NCBI RefSeq assembly: GCF_016798245.1
Contig: NZ_JAEUZA010000001.1
Location: 542,221 to 606,220, forward strand
Length of the DNA: 64,000 nt
Direction: 5' to 3'
From: Alkalicoccobacillus gibsonii
Lineage (GTDB): Bacteria > Bacillota > Bacilli > Bacillales > Bacillaceae_D
Shown piece after piece: positions 26,373-34,783 of the stretch. Position 1 is the stretch's first letter. The number at the start of each line of letters is the position of its first letter. The notes beneath the pieces were generated by a model that saw only the letters and a list, made by a program, of their open reading frames with translations, did no database searches and was not told where the DNA came from. The position numbers and the translations under genes are program-made.

Positions 26373-27098
26373 ATGAAACGATTTCTTTTGAAAGCGTTGT
26401 TTTTGGGGAGTCTCCTTTTACTTGCAGGGTGCTTTTATCCACAAAACGAGCGACAAGCTTCTCAAGCAGCGTATTTAGATCAATTGGCTTCAGTTCAATC
26501 AGCTGTTGACTCGTTTCAAGAGGATACCGCTGTTTTACCTATTCAGACTTTTGATGAGAACACACCTACGTATCAACGATATGTTATTGATTTTAGGCAG
26601 CTGGTGCCACGCTATATGCAGGAACCTCCAGGTACAGCATTTGAAAACGGAGGAATGTATCAATATACTCTTATCGATGTTGAAGAGAATCCGACCGTTA
26701 AACTCATTGATTTAAGTTCATTAAAGACCATACAAGAACTAATGAGTCGGATTAATAATTATCGGGCAAATCATACATATGCACCAGTAAATGAGATTGT
26801 GGCAGAGGGTTTATTTACGATTGATTTTGAAGCGTTATCCTATAAAGAAGAACCAGTGATTATTAGCCCTTATACTGGAAACAGTCTTCCTTTTCTTTAC
26901 TCAAACACAGGAGAATTAGTGATTGACTATGCGAGTGATATTAACATTCGTATAAATGAATTGGATGAAATAAATGAAGATGAGGATTTACGCCCGTTGC
27001 TATATGAAGAAGCTCCCTTTGTTCCATTTCATTCGGTACCTTATACATTATCCGAATCTGGGGAACCTGAGCTAGATCCATCGTTTGAAGCCGAATAA
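26373..27098 (+). CDS. yphF: YphF-like lipoprotein
   Basis: 241 residues with a lipoprotein signal (MKRFLLKALFLGSLLLLAGC, lipobox LAGC with Cys20). The mature part includes LASVQSAVDSFQEDTAVLPIQTFDENTPTYQRYVIDFRQLVPRYMQEPPGTAFENGG, a pattern typical of the YphF family found before spoIVA. It follows yphE by 14 bases behind GGGAGGAG, so the two probably form one transcript ending at the terminator at 27127. Function unknown. Confidence 0.8.
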   Translation: MKRFLLKALFLGSLLLLAGCFYPQNERQASQAAYLDQLASVQSAVDSFQEDTAVLPIQTFDENTPTYQRYVIDFRQLVPRYMQEPPGTAFENGGMYQYTLIDVEENPTVKLIDLSSLKTIQELMSRINNYRANHTYAPVNEIVAEGLFTIDFEALSYKEEPVIISPYTGNSLPFLYSNTGELVIDYASDINIRINELDEINEDEDLRPLLYEEAPFVPFHSVPYTLSESGEPELDPSFEAE

Positions 27099-27126
27099 AA
27101 ATAATTAAATAGAAAATGGTCTATTC

Positions 27127-27174
27127 TGCCCCTCCACTAGATATATATACGGTAATGGAAGGGGCATTTTTTTG
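27127..27174 (+). terminator. Intrinsic terminator after yphF
   Basis: Stem 27127-27136 with 27156-27166 (one bulged base) and a run of seven T. Confidence 0.82.
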
Positions 27175-27234
27175 TTGGTCGGGCTCCCCTTCTCGAAAAA
27201 GAGTGAACCGTTTGAATGAAAATCCAAAAAAATA

Positions 27235-27265
27235 GATCATATTTTTGGGACAACGTTCATAGCAT
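27235..27265 (+). promoter_or_regulatory. Candidate sigma-E promoter of spoIVA
   Basis: TCATATT ending at 27243, 14-base spacer, CATAGCAT at 27258-27265. The -35 agrees with sigma-E except for the leading G and the -10 has two mismatches. spoIVA is a sigma-E gene in B. subtilis. Confidence 0.55.
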
Positions 27266-27331
27266 GAACTATGTGAGGATTTCAGCGCAAATGGGAGAAC
27301 TCTTATATTGAAATGATCGGGAGGGGATCAC

Positions 27332-28810
27332 GTGGAAAAAGTCGACATCTTTAAGGATATTGCAGAGCGCACAGGCGGGGACATTTACTTAGGTGTAGTA
27401 GGTGCCGTCCGTACAGGTAAATCTACGTTTATTAAAAAGTTTATGGAGCTAGTGGTTTTGCCGAATATTGAAAATGAGTCAGAGAAGGTAAGGGCTCAGG
27501 ATGAATTGCCACAGTCGGCAGCAGGAAAGACGATCATGACGACAGAACCGAAATTTGTGCCAAATCAAGCGGTCTCCATCAATGTTGGTGATGGGTTAGA
27601 TGTAAATATTCGCTTAGTCGATTGCGTAGGATATGCTGTACCAGGTGCAAAGGGATATGAAGATGAGAATGGCCCTAGAATGATTAACACGCCTTGGTAT
27701 GAAGAACCGATTCCTTTTCAAGAGGCTGCCGAAATTGGTACTCGTAAAGTCATTCAAGAACATTCAACCCTTGGTGTAGTCATTACGAGTGATGGAACGA
27801 TTGGAGATATACCACGTTATGACTATGTTGAGTCTGAAACAAGAGTCATTGAAGAGTTAAAAGAAGTGGGTAAGCCGTTTATCATGGTTGTTAACAGTGT
27901 GAGACCGTATCATCCTGAAACGGAAAAGCTTCGTGCGCAATTAGCGGAAGAACATGATATTCCAGTCTTGTCTATGAGTATTGAAAGCATGACCGATCAG
28001 GATATTCAAAATGTACTTCGTGAAGTATTGTTTGAATTCCCTGTACATGAGGTGAATGTAAATTTACCAAGCTGGGTGATGGTTCTTCATCAAGATCATT
28101 GGTTGCGCCAAAGCTATGAGGAATCCGTTCGTGAAACGGTTAAAGATATTAAGAGATTACGAGATGTAGACCGAGTGGTTGGTCATTTCACAGAATTTGA
28201 TTTCATAGATGATGCTAGACTTGCCGGCATTGAAATGGGTCATGGTATAGCGGAGATTGATCTCTATGCACCAGATACCCTTTATGATGAAGTCCTAAAA
28301 GAGGTAGTTGGTGTAGAGATCCGTGGAAAAGATCATTTATTATCTTTGATGCAGGAATTCGCACATGCGAAGTCAGAGTATGATCAAGTATCTGATGCAC
28401 TTCAAATGGTTAAGCAAACAGGCTACGGCATTGCAGCTCCAGCATTATCTGATATGAGCCTTGATGAACCGGAGATCATCCGCCAAGGAGCGCGATTTGG
28501 CGTCAGGTTAAAAGCTGTTGCCCCGTCGATTCACATGATTAAGGTTGACGTAGAATCTGAATTTGCACCAATCATCGGCACAGAAAAGCAAAGCGAAGAG
28601 CTTGTCAGATATCTAATGCAGGACTTTGAAGAGAATCCACTTTCAATCTGGAATTCTGACATCTTTGGTCGCTCTCTTAATTCAATCGTTAGAGAAGGGA
28701 TTTCTGCAAAGCTATCGCTTATGCCAGAGAATGCTCGGTACAAATTAAAAGAAACACTTGAACGAATAATTAACGAAGGTTCAGGTGGACTCATTGCGAT
28801 CATCCTATAA
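27332..28810 (+). CDS. spoIVA: Spore morphogenetic ATPase SpoIVA
   Basis: 492 residues, the usual SpoIVA length. Seen: P-loop VGAVRTGKSTF at about 23-33, DCVGYAVPGAKGYEDENGPRMINTPWYEEPIPFQEAAEIGTRKVI, and the C-terminal domain ending GSGGLIAIIL that localises the protein to the forespore surface. SpoIVA hydrolyses ATP to polymerise into the basal layer of the coat in the mother cell. GTG start after GGGAGGGG. In B. subtilis hbs comes next; here mtrB follows instead. Confidence 0.97.
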   Translation: MEKVDIFKDIAERTGGDIYLGVVGAVRTGKSTFIKKFMELVVLPNIENESEKVRAQDELPQSAAGKTIMTTEPKFVPNQAVSINVGDGLDVNIRLVDCVGYAVPGAKGYEDENGPRMINTPWYEEPIPFQEAAEIGTRKVIQEHSTLGVVITSDGTIGDIPRYDYVESETRVIEELKEVGKPFIMVVNSVRPYHPETEKLRAQLAEEHDIPVLSMSIESMTDQDIQNVLREVLFEFPVHEVNVNLPSWVMVLHQDHWLRQSYEESVRETVKDIKRLRDVDRVVGHFTEFDFIDDARLAGIEMGHGIAEIDLYAPDTLYDEVLKEVVGVEIRGKDHLLSLMQEFAHAKSEYDQVSDALQMVKQTGYGIAAPALSDMSLDEPEIIRQGARFGVRLKAVAPSIHMIKVDVESEFAPIIGTEKQSEELVRYLMQDFEENPLSIWNSDIFGRSLNSIVREGISAKLSLMPENARYKLKETLERIINEGSGGLIAIIL

Positions 28811-28815
28811 GCGGA

Positions 28816-28845
28816 AAAGGGACTCTCTAGAGAGTTCCTTTTTGC
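28816..28845 (+). terminator. Intrinsic terminator after spoIVA
   Basis: Palindromic stem centred on CTCTCTAGAGAG with AAAGG and CCTTT arms, then TTTTT. Confidence 0.8.
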
Positions 28846-28886
28846 TTTTGTTAAGCGAGATATGCTAAGATTTACAGCAGAATAGC

Positions 28887-28909
28887 GTTTAAACGGGCTT
28901 CGTTTAAAC
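28887..28909 (+). repeat. Two GTTTAAAC palindromes before mtrB
   Basis: Two copies of the 8-bp palindrome GTTTAAAC, starting at 28887 and 28902, form a 9-bp inverted repeat (28887-28895 with 28901-28909) flanked on both sides by TAGC. It lies between a possible extended -10 (TGCTAAGAT, 28863-28871) and the mtrB ribosome binding site. It could be an operator or an RNA hairpin. Confidence 0.55.
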
Positions 28910-28928
28910 TAGCCAGGGAGCGATTAAG

Positions 28929-29156
28929 ATGGGCAATGAAAAGGATTATATCGTCATTAAAGCAAAAGAAAATGGTGTAACGGTCATAGGTCTTACACGA
29001 GGCACTGATACTAGGTTTCATCACTCTGAAAAGTTAGATAAGGGTGAGGTATTAGTCGCTCAGTTTACCGATCATACATCTGCCATTAAAGTGCGTGGCA
29101 AGGCTGAGATACAAACAACTCATGGTCATGTTACCTCTGGTCAAGAAGATCAATAG
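28929..29156 (+). CDS. mtrB: trp RNA-binding attenuation protein (TRAP)
   Basis: 75 residues, the normal TRAP subunit length. Seen: [61 protein letters not shown], with the threonine-rich tryptophan pocket and the KxR residues that contact GAG/UAG triplets. Eleven subunits form a ring that binds RNA when loaded with tryptophan. Its main target, the trp leader with GAG repeats, is at 38350-38506 here. In B. subtilis mtrB follows folE; folE and hbs are absent here. Confidence 0.97.
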   Translation: MGNEKDYIVIKAKENGVTVIGLTRGTDTRFHHSEKLDKGEVLVAQFTDHTSAIKVRGKAEIQTTHGHVTSGQEDQ

Positions 29157-29207
29157 AAAAGCTCGTCAGGTAATGTCGAGTCACGCATGGTTGGGACATA
29201 AAGACTA

Positions 29208-29216
29208 TGCTATACT
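29208..29216 (+). promoter_or_regulatory. Extended -10 promoter of hepS operon
   Basis: TGC TATACT at 29208-29216 is an extended -10 element about 40 bases before hepS. The -35 (TGGTTG, 17 bases upstream) is weak. Confidence 0.5.
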
Positions 29217-29254
29217 GAAATTATGAATTTGTTATACACTGGAGGATACATACG

Positions 29255-30040
29255 ATGGTGAATCCCAGCCACCTAACCAAAGAAGTAACAGCTATTATAG
29301 AGAAATTTAACCAACTCACTTATCATCCCTATATAGAGAAATACATTCCATCTGTAGGCATTGATGAAGAGAAATGTCGCTTATTTTACGCGTCTTTATC
29401 GAAAAAAGCGTCAAAAGAGGACGCATTTGTGATTACATTATGTGCGATGCTCGTTCAAGCTGCTCTAGATGTACACGAAAAAGTTACTTTACACCCCGTT
29501 CATTCAGATGATGCTAGAAAGAATCGCCAATTACATGTACTAATTGGTGATTATTATAGTAGTTTATATTATCACTTACTTGCCGGATCTGACCATGTAC
29601 CATTAACTCGTCTCTTTAGTCACACACTACAGGAGATAAATGAACAAAAAATGAACGTCTATGAAGTAAATCATGATGAATACGCTGAAATGGCTGACCA
29701 TGTGATGTTTATTGAGTCTGGATTATATGGAAAACTTCTTGAAGAGTATAATCTATCTTTTGATAAAGAGATTTTTGAGCAATTGTTTTTCTACAAACGG
29801 TTTATGGATGAATGGAATAATTGGAACAGTGATCGAGATTCAGCGTTAATTCAGACATTCCTTAAGCAAACGCCAGTTTCAGGGCACCAGGATGCTTTAA
29901 TTCAAAAACAGGATGAGTTACGAGCGTCTATACAAAGACTATATGTAAGCCACCCTGATTTTACTGATCATATTGATCAATATCTAAATGAAGCCATCCA
30001 ATCTGCTCCTGTGGAGGAAATGGAAAGAAAGGTGAGATAG
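29255..30040 (+). CDS. hepS: Heptaprenyl diphosphate synthase component 1
   Basis: 261-residue helical protein with no aspartate-rich catalytic motif, as expected of the small regulatory subunit HepS (GerCA). Seen: the family's LCAMLVQAALDVHEKV near 68, QLHVLIGDYYSSLYYHLLAG near 91 and INEQKMNVY near 128. It pairs with HepT to make the C35 menaquinone tail from FPP and IPP. ATG after GGAGGATAC. The menG ATG follows directly after its stop. Confidence 0.88.
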   Translation: MVNPSHLTKEVTAIIEKFNQLTYHPYIEKYIPSVGIDEEKCRLFYASLSKKASKEDAFVITLCAMLVQAALDVHEKVTLHPVHSDDARKNRQLHVLIGDYYSSLYYHLLAGSDHVPLTRLFSHTLQEINEQKMNVYEVNHDEYAEMADHVMFIESGLYGKLLEEYNLSFDKEIFEQLFFYKRFMDEWNNWNSDRDSALIQTFLKQTPVSGHQDALIQKQDELRASIQRLYVSHPDFTDHIDQYLNEAIQSAPVEEMERKVR

Positions 30041-30751
30041 ATGGGGCAACAAACAAAGGAAGAACGAGTTCACGAGGTGTTTGAGTCGATTTCCACTCAG
30101 TACGACCGAATGAATTCAGTTATTAGTCTGCAGCTTCATAAAGTGTGGCGTAAAGATGTCATGAAAATAATGAATGTTAAGCCTGGAGATGCCTCGTTAG
30201 ATGTATGCTGTGGTACAGCCGATTGGACGATTGCTCTTGGACAAGCTGCGGGTGCTAATGGAAGAACGGAAGGGTTAGACTTTAGCCAAAACATGCTTGA
30301 TGTCGGTCAAAAGAAATTAGAAGATCAAGATCTTACATACATTAACCTTCATCATGGAAACGCAATGGAACTACCATTTGAAGACAATCAATTTGATTAT
30401 GTGACGATTGGGTTTGGATTACGTAATGTACCAGACTATCTTCAAGTCTTAAAAGAGATGGAGCGTGTTGTGAAACCAGGTGGAATGGTTGTTTGTCTTG
30501 AGACGTCAAATCCAACAATGCCTGTGTATAAACAAGTCTATCAACTATATTTTAGACATCTCATGCCTCTTGCTGGCCGCATTTTTGCTAAAAGTCATAA
30601 GGAGTATTCATGGTTACAAGAATCCACTCAAACATTTCCTTCGAAACAGCAATTAGCTAGTTTGTTTCAAGAAGCTGGCTTAAAGGATGTTACCTTTAAA
30701 AGCTACTCTGGGGGAGCTGCAGCGGTGCATTATGGAAGAAAGAATAAGTGA
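30041..30751 (+). CDS. menG: Demethylmenaquinone methyltransferase
   Basis: 236-residue SAM-dependent methyltransferase of the UbiE/MenG family for the last step of menaquinone synthesis. Seen: [29 protein letters not shown] at the N-terminus, SAM-binding [10 protein letters not shown] near 54, [27 protein letters not shown] near 125 and [12 protein letters not shown] at the end. It starts right after the hepS stop. A menaquinone end step is needed whichever way the naphthoquinone ring is made; the next three genes suggest the futalosine route. Confidence 0.95.
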   Translation: MGQQTKEERVHEVFESISTQYDRMNSVISLQLHKVWRKDVMKIMNVKPGDASLDVCCGTADWTIALGQAAGANGRTEGLDFSQNMLDVGQKKLEDQDLTYINLHHGNAMELPFEDNQFDYVTIGFGLRNVPDYLQVLKEMERVVKPGGMVVCLETSNPTMPVYKQVYQLYFRHLMPLAGRIFAKSHKEYSWLQESTQTFPSKQQLASLFQEAGLKDVTFKSYSGGAAAVHYGRKNK

Positions 30752-30814
30752 TTACTAGAGTATAGATATACGTGGTCATTGTTGTCCGCATAAGAAGAGT
30801 TAGGAGCAGATATT

Positions 30815-31681
30815 GTGATACGAAAGTTAAAAATCATTCTTGAAATGATTAAGTTTGAGCATACGGTGTTTGCACTGCCGTTTGCGTTTATGGGTACCAT
30901 TTTAGGGAGTCTGATTATTAATGATCGGTTTCCACTTTGGACGGATTGGATTTGGATTATTGTTGCGATGTTCGGTGCAAGAAGTGCAGCGATGTCCCTT
31001 AATCGATTAATAGATGAAAAAATTGATCGGCATAATCCGAGGACAGCGGATCGCGCCATTCCGGCAGGGCTAGTGTCTAAGGTGGAAGTGCTGGTCTTTA
31101 TTGTGGCTTCCTTTGCCTTACTGATTGTAGCTGCTTTTCAATTAAATCCTTTGGCAGTGGTTTTTTTACCTTTGGCAGTATTTTTGTTGGTCTTTTATTC
31201 ATATACAAAACGATTTACATGGGCTTGTCATATTGTGTTAGGTTTGACCATCGGTTTTGCTCCCCTTGGTGGTTGGATAGCTGTAACGGGTGAAATTACA
31301 TGGGTGGTAATCGTCTTGTACTTCGCAGTCGCATTTTGGCTTGCAGGCTTTGATACTGTGTATGCAACTCAGGATGCTGATTATGACCGTGAACGTGGCT
31401 TATACTCCATCCCAAGTCGTTTTGGTGTAGCAAAAGCCTTAATCATCGCGAGAGGGTTTCATGTCGTAAGCTTTTGCTTGTTTTTAGCTTTGTTTTTTAT
31501 GACAACTGTATTAGGTTGGTTCTACTTAGTTGGTGTGATCATAGCTGGTGGTATGATGATATATCAACATGCACTTGTATCTAAGGATGATCTTTCAAGA
31601 GTGATGTTTGCCTTCTTTCCAATGAACGGAACGCTAAGTGTTGTTATGTTTCTCTTTACACTTGGAGACATCTTCTTATGA
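30815..31681 (+). CDS. mqnP: UbiA-family prenyltransferase (MqnP-like)
   Basis: 288-residue membrane prenyltransferase with 8 or 9 hydrophobic segments. Both aspartate motifs are seen: NRLIDEKIDRHNPRTADRAIPAG near 68-90 (NxxxDxxxD) and DTVYATQDADYDRERGLYSIPSRFG near 185-209 (DxxxD). It attaches a polyprenyl tail to an aromatic acid. Lying in a menaquinone operon next to ubiX- and mqnA-type genes, it fits MqnP better than the MenA or UbiA enzymes of other pathways (inference from context). GTG start; its end overlaps ubiX by ATGA. Confidence 0.82.
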   Translation: MIRKLKIILEMIKFEHTVFALPFAFMGTILGSLIINDRFPLWTDWIWIIVAMFGARSAAMSLNRLIDEKIDRHNPRTADRAIPAGLVSKVEVLVFIVASFALLIVAAFQLNPLAVVFLPLAVFLLVFYSYTKRFTWACHIVLGLTIGFAPLGGWIAVTGEITWVVIVLYFAVAFWLAGFDTVYATQDADYDRERGLYSIPSRFGVAKALIIARGFHVVSFCLFLALFFMTTVLGWFYLVGVIIAGGMMIYQHALVSKDDLSRVMFAFFPMNGTLSVVMFLFTLGDIFL

Positions 31682-32280
31682 GTTCCCAGGGTCCGTACAT
31701 TGTTGGAATGACAGGAGCAAGCGGAGGTATTTACGGAATAAGACTGGTTCAAGAGCTGCTTGGAACTGGTCACGATGTTCACCTTGTTTTAACGGAAGCA
31801 ACATGGCAGGTTTTTCAAGCAGAGATGAAGCTAGATATATCGGATCGAGATCAAGTAATAGCTGAATTATTTAATGAACGTCAAGAGAATCTCCATGTGT
31901 ATGATCTTCATAATTATGCCGCTCCGATTGCGAGCGGCTCCTTCCGAACAAAAGGAATGATTGTCATTCCATGTTCAATGGGGTCTCTCTCTGGAATGGC
32001 GATTGGAGCATCAGGTAATCTTATTGAACGGGCAGCGGACGTGATGTTAAAAGAAAAACGTCCTTTGGTCATTGTTCCTAGAGAAACGCCACTTCACCAG
32101 ATTCAACTGGAGAATATGCTGACGCTTTCAAAAGCAGGAGCAACTATTTTACCTGCTATGCCAGGATTTTATCATAATCCAACTACAATGGAAGAACTGA
32201 TTGATTTTGTGGTGGGAAAAGCGTTAGATGTTTTAGGAGTAGAGCACGAATTGTTTAAAAGGTGGGGAAGTGAATCATGA
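31678..32280 (+). CDS. ubiX: UbiX-family flavin prenyltransferase
   Basis: 200-residue protein that makes prenylated FMN, the cofactor of UbiD-type decarboxylases. Seen: VGMTGASGGIYGIRLVQEL near 8, a PIASGSFRTKGMIVIPCSMGSLSGMAIGASGNLIERAADVMLKEKRPLVIVPRETPL core, and PAMPGFYHNPTTMEELIDFVVGK. Translationally coupled on both sides by ATGA overlaps. In the futalosine route it should serve a UbiD-like decarboxylase, which is not in this window. Confidence 0.88.
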   Translation: MSSQGPYIVGMTGASGGIYGIRLVQELLGTGHDVHLVLTEATWQVFQAEMKLDISDRDQVIAELFNERQENLHVYDLHNYAAPIASGSFRTKGMIVIPCSMGSLSGMAIGASGNLIERAADVMLKEKRPLVIVPRETPLHQIQLENMLTLSKAGATILPAMPGFYHNPTTMEELIDFVVGKALDVLGVEHELFKRWGSES

Positions 32281-33119
32281 CGCTTCGCATTGGTGAAATT
32301 GAGTACGCTAATATTCAACCGTTTTTTGATAAATTGAATCGAAATGAATTAACGGAAAATGGATTTCAACTTATGACAGATGTACCAAGTCAGGTGAATC
32401 GTCGTCTGGCAGAAGGCGCTGTTGATGTTGCTGGCATATCCTCGTTTTCTTATGCTCAGCATGCAGACGATTACTCGATCCTTCCAGACTTATCGGTTTC
32501 GTCAAAAGGCGAGGTTCGTTCATTATATTTGTTTTCTAAGGTACCGATTGAACAGCTAGACGAGAAACGAGTTGCGTTAACAGCCAGTTCAGCTACAACC
32601 GTTCATTTACTTAAAATTATCTTACGTTCGTTCTATGAGCTTCGAGTACAGTATGAAACGATGAAGCCAGATCTAGCTGAGATGCTCTTGACGCATGATG
32701 CAGCCTTACTTATTGGAGATGATGCCATTCGAGCGGCGCGAACGAACACAACTCTTTATCAATATGATCTTGGTACGTTATGGTATGAGCAAACTGGCTT
32801 ACCAATGTCCTATGCAGTGTTTGCTGTTAGAAATGAGGTTTTATCAACCCATTCAGATGAGCTCGACACCATTTATCAAGCATTCGTGCAAAGTAAAATC
32901 TCGAGTCATCATAATGACTACAAGGATTTATCAAATCGATTTGTCTTAAAACAAGGTGGAACCTTTGACTTTTGGCAATCATATTTTCAAAATTTGTGGT
33001 ATCATTTTAATGAAGAAAATAAACGTGGATTATTATATTATTATAAGCTGGCTTATGAGTATGGATTCTTGTCAAAGTCAATTCACTCAATCAGTGTGTG
33101 GAGTAAGGTCCACTCCTGA
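32277..33119 (+). CDS. mqnA: Chorismate dehydratase MqnA (futalosine pathway)
   Basis: 280-residue periplasmic-binding-like enzyme, first committed step of the futalosine route: chorismate to 3-enolpyruvoyl-benzoate. Seen: LRIGEIEYANIQPFF at the start, DVPSQVNRRLAEGAVDVAGISSFSYAQH near 35-62, LPDLSVSSKGEVRSLYLFSKVPIEQLDEKRVALTASSATTVHLL near 68-111, and IGDDAIRAA near 142. These fit MqnA, not MqnD. Coupled to ubiX by ATGA. The following hepT completes the operon. mqnB, mqnC, mqnD and mqnE are not in this window. Confidence 0.88.
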   Translation: MTLRIGEIEYANIQPFFDKLNRNELTENGFQLMTDVPSQVNRRLAEGAVDVAGISSFSYAQHADDYSILPDLSVSSKGEVRSLYLFSKVPIEQLDEKRVALTASSATTVHLLKIILRSFYELRVQYETMKPDLAEMLLTHDAALLIGDDAIRAARTNTTLYQYDLGTLWYEQTGLPMSYAVFAVRNEVLSTHSDELDTIYQAFVQSKISSHHNDYKDLSNRFVLKQGGTFDFWQSYFQNLWYHFNEENKRGLLYYYKLAYEYGFLSKSIHSISVWSKVHS

Positions 33120-33145
33120 CATGGCGGGTAGAATAAGGTGAAAGA

Positions 33146-34114
33146 ATGAAACTAGCAGATATCTATGGACATTTTCAGTCAGATATTAAAGTCATTGAAA
33201 AAGAATTAGAAGAAACCATCCAAGCAAGGCATGATGTGTTACGGAAAGCTTCAACCGATTTACTTCATGCAGGTGGAAAGCGTATTCGACCAGTATTTGT
33301 GTTGCTTGCTGCCAGATTCGGAAACTATGATATACATGCATTAAAGCATATTGCTGTCTCACTTGAGCTAATACATATGGCTTCTCTTGTACATGATGAT
33401 GTCATAGATGATGCAGAGCTTCGTCGTGGACGTAAGACGATTAAGTCGCAATGGGACAATCGTGTGGCTATGTATGCTGGCGACTATATTTTTGCCAAAG
33501 CTGTTCAAACGGCCGCTTATTTTGATAATCGTTCCATTCATTTAATTATTTCAGATGCCATTATGGAAATGTGTATCGGTGAGGTTGAACAAATACGTGA
33601 TCAATTTAATTGGGATCAAAACATTCGTACGTATTTCCGTAGAATCAAACGCAAGACAGCTCTTCTTATTGCCGTGAGTTGTAAGCTAGGAGCCATTGCT
33701 GCTGATGCTTCAGATGAGATCCAACGTCGATTGTATTTGTTTGGCTATTATGTAGGAATGTCCTTTCAAATTACCGATGATATCTTAGACTTTGTTGGAA
33801 CGATGGAGCAAATTGGTAAACCAGCTGGTGGAGACTTAAGGCAAGGAAATGTAACGCTACCTGCCTTATATGCAATGCATCACAACCCAGACTTAAAAAC
33901 AGAAATTGTTGAGACGATTTCAAAAGATCACCATCACGCAGACATGGATTCGATTATCAACCAAATTAAAGAATCAGGCGGAATTGAATATTCCGTTTCT
34001 GTTAGTGACCAATATCTAGCTAAAGCGTTTAAACAATTAGAAGCATTACCTGACGTAGAAGCGAAGACATATTTCTTACAATTAGCCGCGTACATTGGAA
34101 GACGTAAATTCTAA
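33146..34114 (+). CDS. hepT: Heptaprenyl diphosphate synthase component 2
   Basis: 322-residue trans-prenyltransferase, the catalytic subunit paired with HepS. Seen: [16 protein letters not shown] near 43, first aspartate-rich motif [16 protein letters not shown] at 83-98, and second motif [25 protein letters not shown] near 205. In B. subtilis the order is hepS-menG-hepT; here three genes sit between menG and hepT. ATG after GGTGAAAG. Confidence 0.94.
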   Translation: MKLADIYGHFQSDIKVIEKELEETIQARHDVLRKASTDLLHAGGKRIRPVFVLLAARFGNYDIHALKHIAVSLELIHMASLVHDDVIDDAELRRGRKTIKSQWDNRVAMYAGDYIFAKAVQTAAYFDNRSIHLIISDAIMEMCIGEVEQIRDQFNWDQNIRTYFRRIKRKTALLIAVSCKLGAIAADASDEIQRRLYLFGYYVGMSFQITDDILDFVGTMEQIGKPAGGDLRQGNVTLPALYAMHHNPDLKTEIVETISKDHHHADMDSIINQIKESGGIEYSVSVSDQYLAKAFKQLEALPDVEAKTYFLQLAAYIGRRKF

Positions 34115-34123
34115 TCCTTTATG

Positions 34124-34163
34124 AAGAGCCTGTTACTGATATTGTCAATGACTGGCTCTTTTG
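34124..34163 (+). terminator. Terminator-like hairpin after hepT
   Basis: A 7-bp stem (34124-34130 with 34154-34160) closing a long loop with an inner GT/AC pair, then TTTT. It overlaps the ndk promoter. Confidence 0.55.
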
Positions 34164-34170
34164 CTATACT
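34142..34170 (+). promoter_or_regulatory. Sigma-A promoter of ndk
   Basis: TTGTCA at 34142-34147, exactly 17 bases, TATACT at 34165-34170. The spacer contains the 3' arm of the hepT terminator. Confidence 0.75.
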
Positions 34171-34224
34171 AGTCTATGTAAGCGGATGCAAGATACTTTT
34201 TCACAGAAAAGAGAGGGTATACAT

Positions 34225-34668
34225 ATGGAGCGTACATACTTAATGGTTAAACCTGATGGTGTACAAAGAGGTTTGATCGGAGAAATCATTTCACGTTTTG
34301 AGTCAAAAGGATTTACATTAGTGGGTGGAAAGTTCAAACAAATTTCAAGAGAATTAGCTGAAACTCATTATGGTGAGCACAAAGAACGTCCTTTTTTTGG
34401 AGAGCTTGTTGATTTTATTACGTCCGGACCTGTATTTGCAATGGTGTGGGAGGGCGACAATGTGATTAAGTCCTCACGTACATTAGTAGGCGCAACCAAT
34501 CCAACTGAAGCTGCACCTGGAACAATCAGAGGAGATTATGGTGTCCACGTAGGAATGAATATCATTCATGGCTCTGATTCGGAAGAAAGTGCAAAAAGAG
34601 AGATCGATCTCTTTTTCACAAGTAATGAACTTATTACATATGAAAAAACATTAAAACAATGGATTTAA
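34225..34668 (+). CDS. ndk: Nucleoside diphosphate kinase
   Basis: 147 residues, normal for Ndk. Seen: the [14 protein letters not shown] start near 9, [21 protein letters not shown] near 60, [19 protein letters not shown] near 91 and the catalytic His in NIIHGSDS near 115. It balances nucleoside triphosphate pools by phosphohistidine transfer. The true start is the internal ATG 34225, after GAGAGGG; the upstream frame begins at 34186. Own promoter and strong terminator: a single-gene transcript. Confidence 0.95.
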   Translation: MERTYLMVKPDGVQRGLIGEIISRFESKGFTLVGGKFKQISRELAETHYGEHKERPFFGELVDFITSGPVFAMVWEGDNVIKSSRTLVGATNPTEAAPGTIRGDYGVHVGMNIIHGSDSEESAKREIDLFFTSNELITYEKTLKQWI

Positions 34669-34680
34669 TTTAATCACACA

Positions 34681-34712
34681 AAACCTGTTCTATTCATGAA
34701 CAGGTTTTTTTA
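34681..34712 (+). terminator. Intrinsic terminator after ndk
   Basis: Perfect 10-bp stem (34681-34690 with 34698-34707), 7-base loop, seven T. Confidence 0.92.
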
Positions 34713-34725
34713 TTGTTTTGACTAG

Positions 34726-34754
34726 TTGAGCCTATGTTAGAGATAAGGTATGAT
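34726..34754 (+). promoter_or_regulatory. Candidate sigma-A promoter of cheR
   Basis: TTGAGC at 34726-34731, 17-base spacer, TATGAT at 34749-34754; start codon 30 bases later. Confidence 0.55.
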
Positions 34755-34783
34755 GAGCAAAAGATAACCAAAAGGGAGACATC

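Noticed and set aside
34718-34754. TTGACT at 34718 as the -35 of the cheR promoter
   Set aside because: It would be 25 bases from the -10; TTGAGC at 34726 has exactly 17 bases.
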